From NCBI GenBank assembly GCA_045106875.1, contig JBGCFK010000333.1, positions 1-6,642 on the forward strand: a stretch of 6,642 bases of DNA, in the 5' to 3' direction. Of this stretch, positions 6,068 through 6,642 are shown one piece after another (the stretch's first letter is position 1; each line of letters begins with the position of its first letter). The position numbers and the translations under genes are program-made. The DNA is from Thermohalobaculum sp045106875. GTDB taxonomy: Bacteria > Pseudomonadota > Alphaproteobacteria > Rhodobacterales > Rhodobacteraceae. Below the pieces are notes generated by a model that was given only the letters and a program-made list of their open reading frames with translations, searched no databases and was not told the DNA's origin.

Positions 6068-6642
6068 TCAGCCAGGGCAAGCCGCCTGCTCACCCGTCAC
6101 AGCTTGCAGAGCAACGCACGCATCAAGCAGCGGGCCACCCTCCTGCTCCATCAATGCACCACTCAGAACACGTGCAATCTCGCGGGCATCCAGGTCGCTG
6201 CGTGAGGCAAGCATCAACGCCACAACACCCGAGACATGCGCTGCTGCCACTGAAGAGCCGGTCACAAAACGATAGCGCCCGCCGGGCGCTGTGCTGATCA
6301 CATCAATGTAGGGCGCGGGTATCCCGCCATGTTTGCGTCTTCCTGCGGCGATCACGCCGGGCAAGGATGCCGGGAAGCTTGCCATATTGGACTCGCCCCA
6401 AGCCGCGACAACGACGGTGCCCTGCTTCATCGCACTGATGACCAGTTCCTCAAGCAAGGGATCGGGTGGCCCGCCAAGACTGAGATTCAGGATCTTTATT
6501 CCGTTCAGGATAGCGAAGTTCAAGGATCGGGCGAGCGAGAAACTACTGCATCGCCCCGGCATGTCTGCTTCCTGCCAGCAAGCTCGTAGCCCGACAAGCT
6601 CGGCGCCGGGCGCGACACCAACTATGCCCGCCGCGTTGGCGC
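6068..6642 (-). CDS. S8 (subtilisin-like) serine peptidase, 5' part beyond window edge
   Basis: The reading frame is open from the right edge to the TGA at 6068 and shows 190 C-terminal residues. Family blocks in order are GIVGVAPGAELVGLRAC, then SLNFAILNGIKILNLSLGGP, then TVVVAAWGESN, FPASLPGVIAAG, and the catalytic serine block GSSVAAAHVSGVVALMLA (Ser codon at 6251-6253). Spacing and order are typical of subtilases; the catalytic Asp and His regions lie outside the window. Two oddities appear: the usual AAGN block carrying the oxyanion-hole Asn reads AAWGE, with Glu (codon 6392-6394) at the Asn position, and the usual AAPH after the serine reads AAAH. Four visible Cys residues, two in the last 25, suggest an exported, disulfide-bonded protein. 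The start, signal peptide and any prodomain cannot be judged. An ATG at 6562 lies inside the conserved domain and is not the real start. Confidence 0.9.
   Translation of the reverse strand, partial: ANAAGIVGVAPGAELVGLRACWQEADMPGRCSSFSLARSLNFAILNGIKILNLSLGGPPDPLLEELVISAMKQGTVVVAAWGESNMASFPASLPGVIAAGRRKHGGIPAPYIDVISTAPGGRYRFVTGSSVAAAHVSGVVALMLASRSDLDAREIARVLSGALMEQEGGPLLDACVALQAVTGEQAACPG

Noticed and set aside
6048..6076. Terminator between the convergent genes
   Set aside because: Only 6-base arms (CCTGGC/GCCAGG) with a 17-base loop and no T-run on either strand; it also overlaps the end of the peptidase gene.

Overview
The window is part of a type VI secretion system (T6SS) locus, probably from an alphaproteobacterium. 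Rhodobacterales-like protein style and moderately high GC suggest this, but no rRNA or other taxonomic marker is present, so the placement is an inference. Coding density is very high. No RNA genes, insertion sequences or CRISPR arrays were seen, and no gene-free stretch exceeds 160 bases.

Positions 4923 down to 1 hold a minus-strand operon that reads, in transcription order: a membrane sensor with a Tll0287-like (DUF3365) c-heme domain and HAMP; a soluble Ser/Thr protein kinase; tssA; tssB; and tssC, which is cut by the window edge. The first three genes are joined by 4-base ATGA stop/start overlaps. An 83-base gap with two hairpins separates tssA from tssB. The tssB stop lies 4 bases from the tssC start. 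TssB and TssC form the contractile sheath and TssA primes and caps its assembly. The kinase and heme sensor look like a signalling front end that could control firing or assembly of the machine by phosphorylation.

Positions 4924-5081 are a 158-base divergent intergenic region with a 7-bp-arm inverted repeat near its middle. From 5082 a plus-strand gene encodes an exported protein with an apparently degenerate caspase-like N-terminal domain and a C-terminal peptidoglycan-binding domain. Facing it on the minus strand, from the right edge to 6068, is the C-terminal part of an S8 (subtilisin-like) serine peptidase that keeps the catalytic Ser motif but has Glu where the oxyanion Asn normally sits.

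The most notable points are the split heme-HAMP sensor/kinase pair placed directly ahead of tssABC, the duplicated helical domain at the kinase C-terminus, and the neighbouring exported pseudo-caspase/peptidoglycan-binding protein and atypical subtilase.
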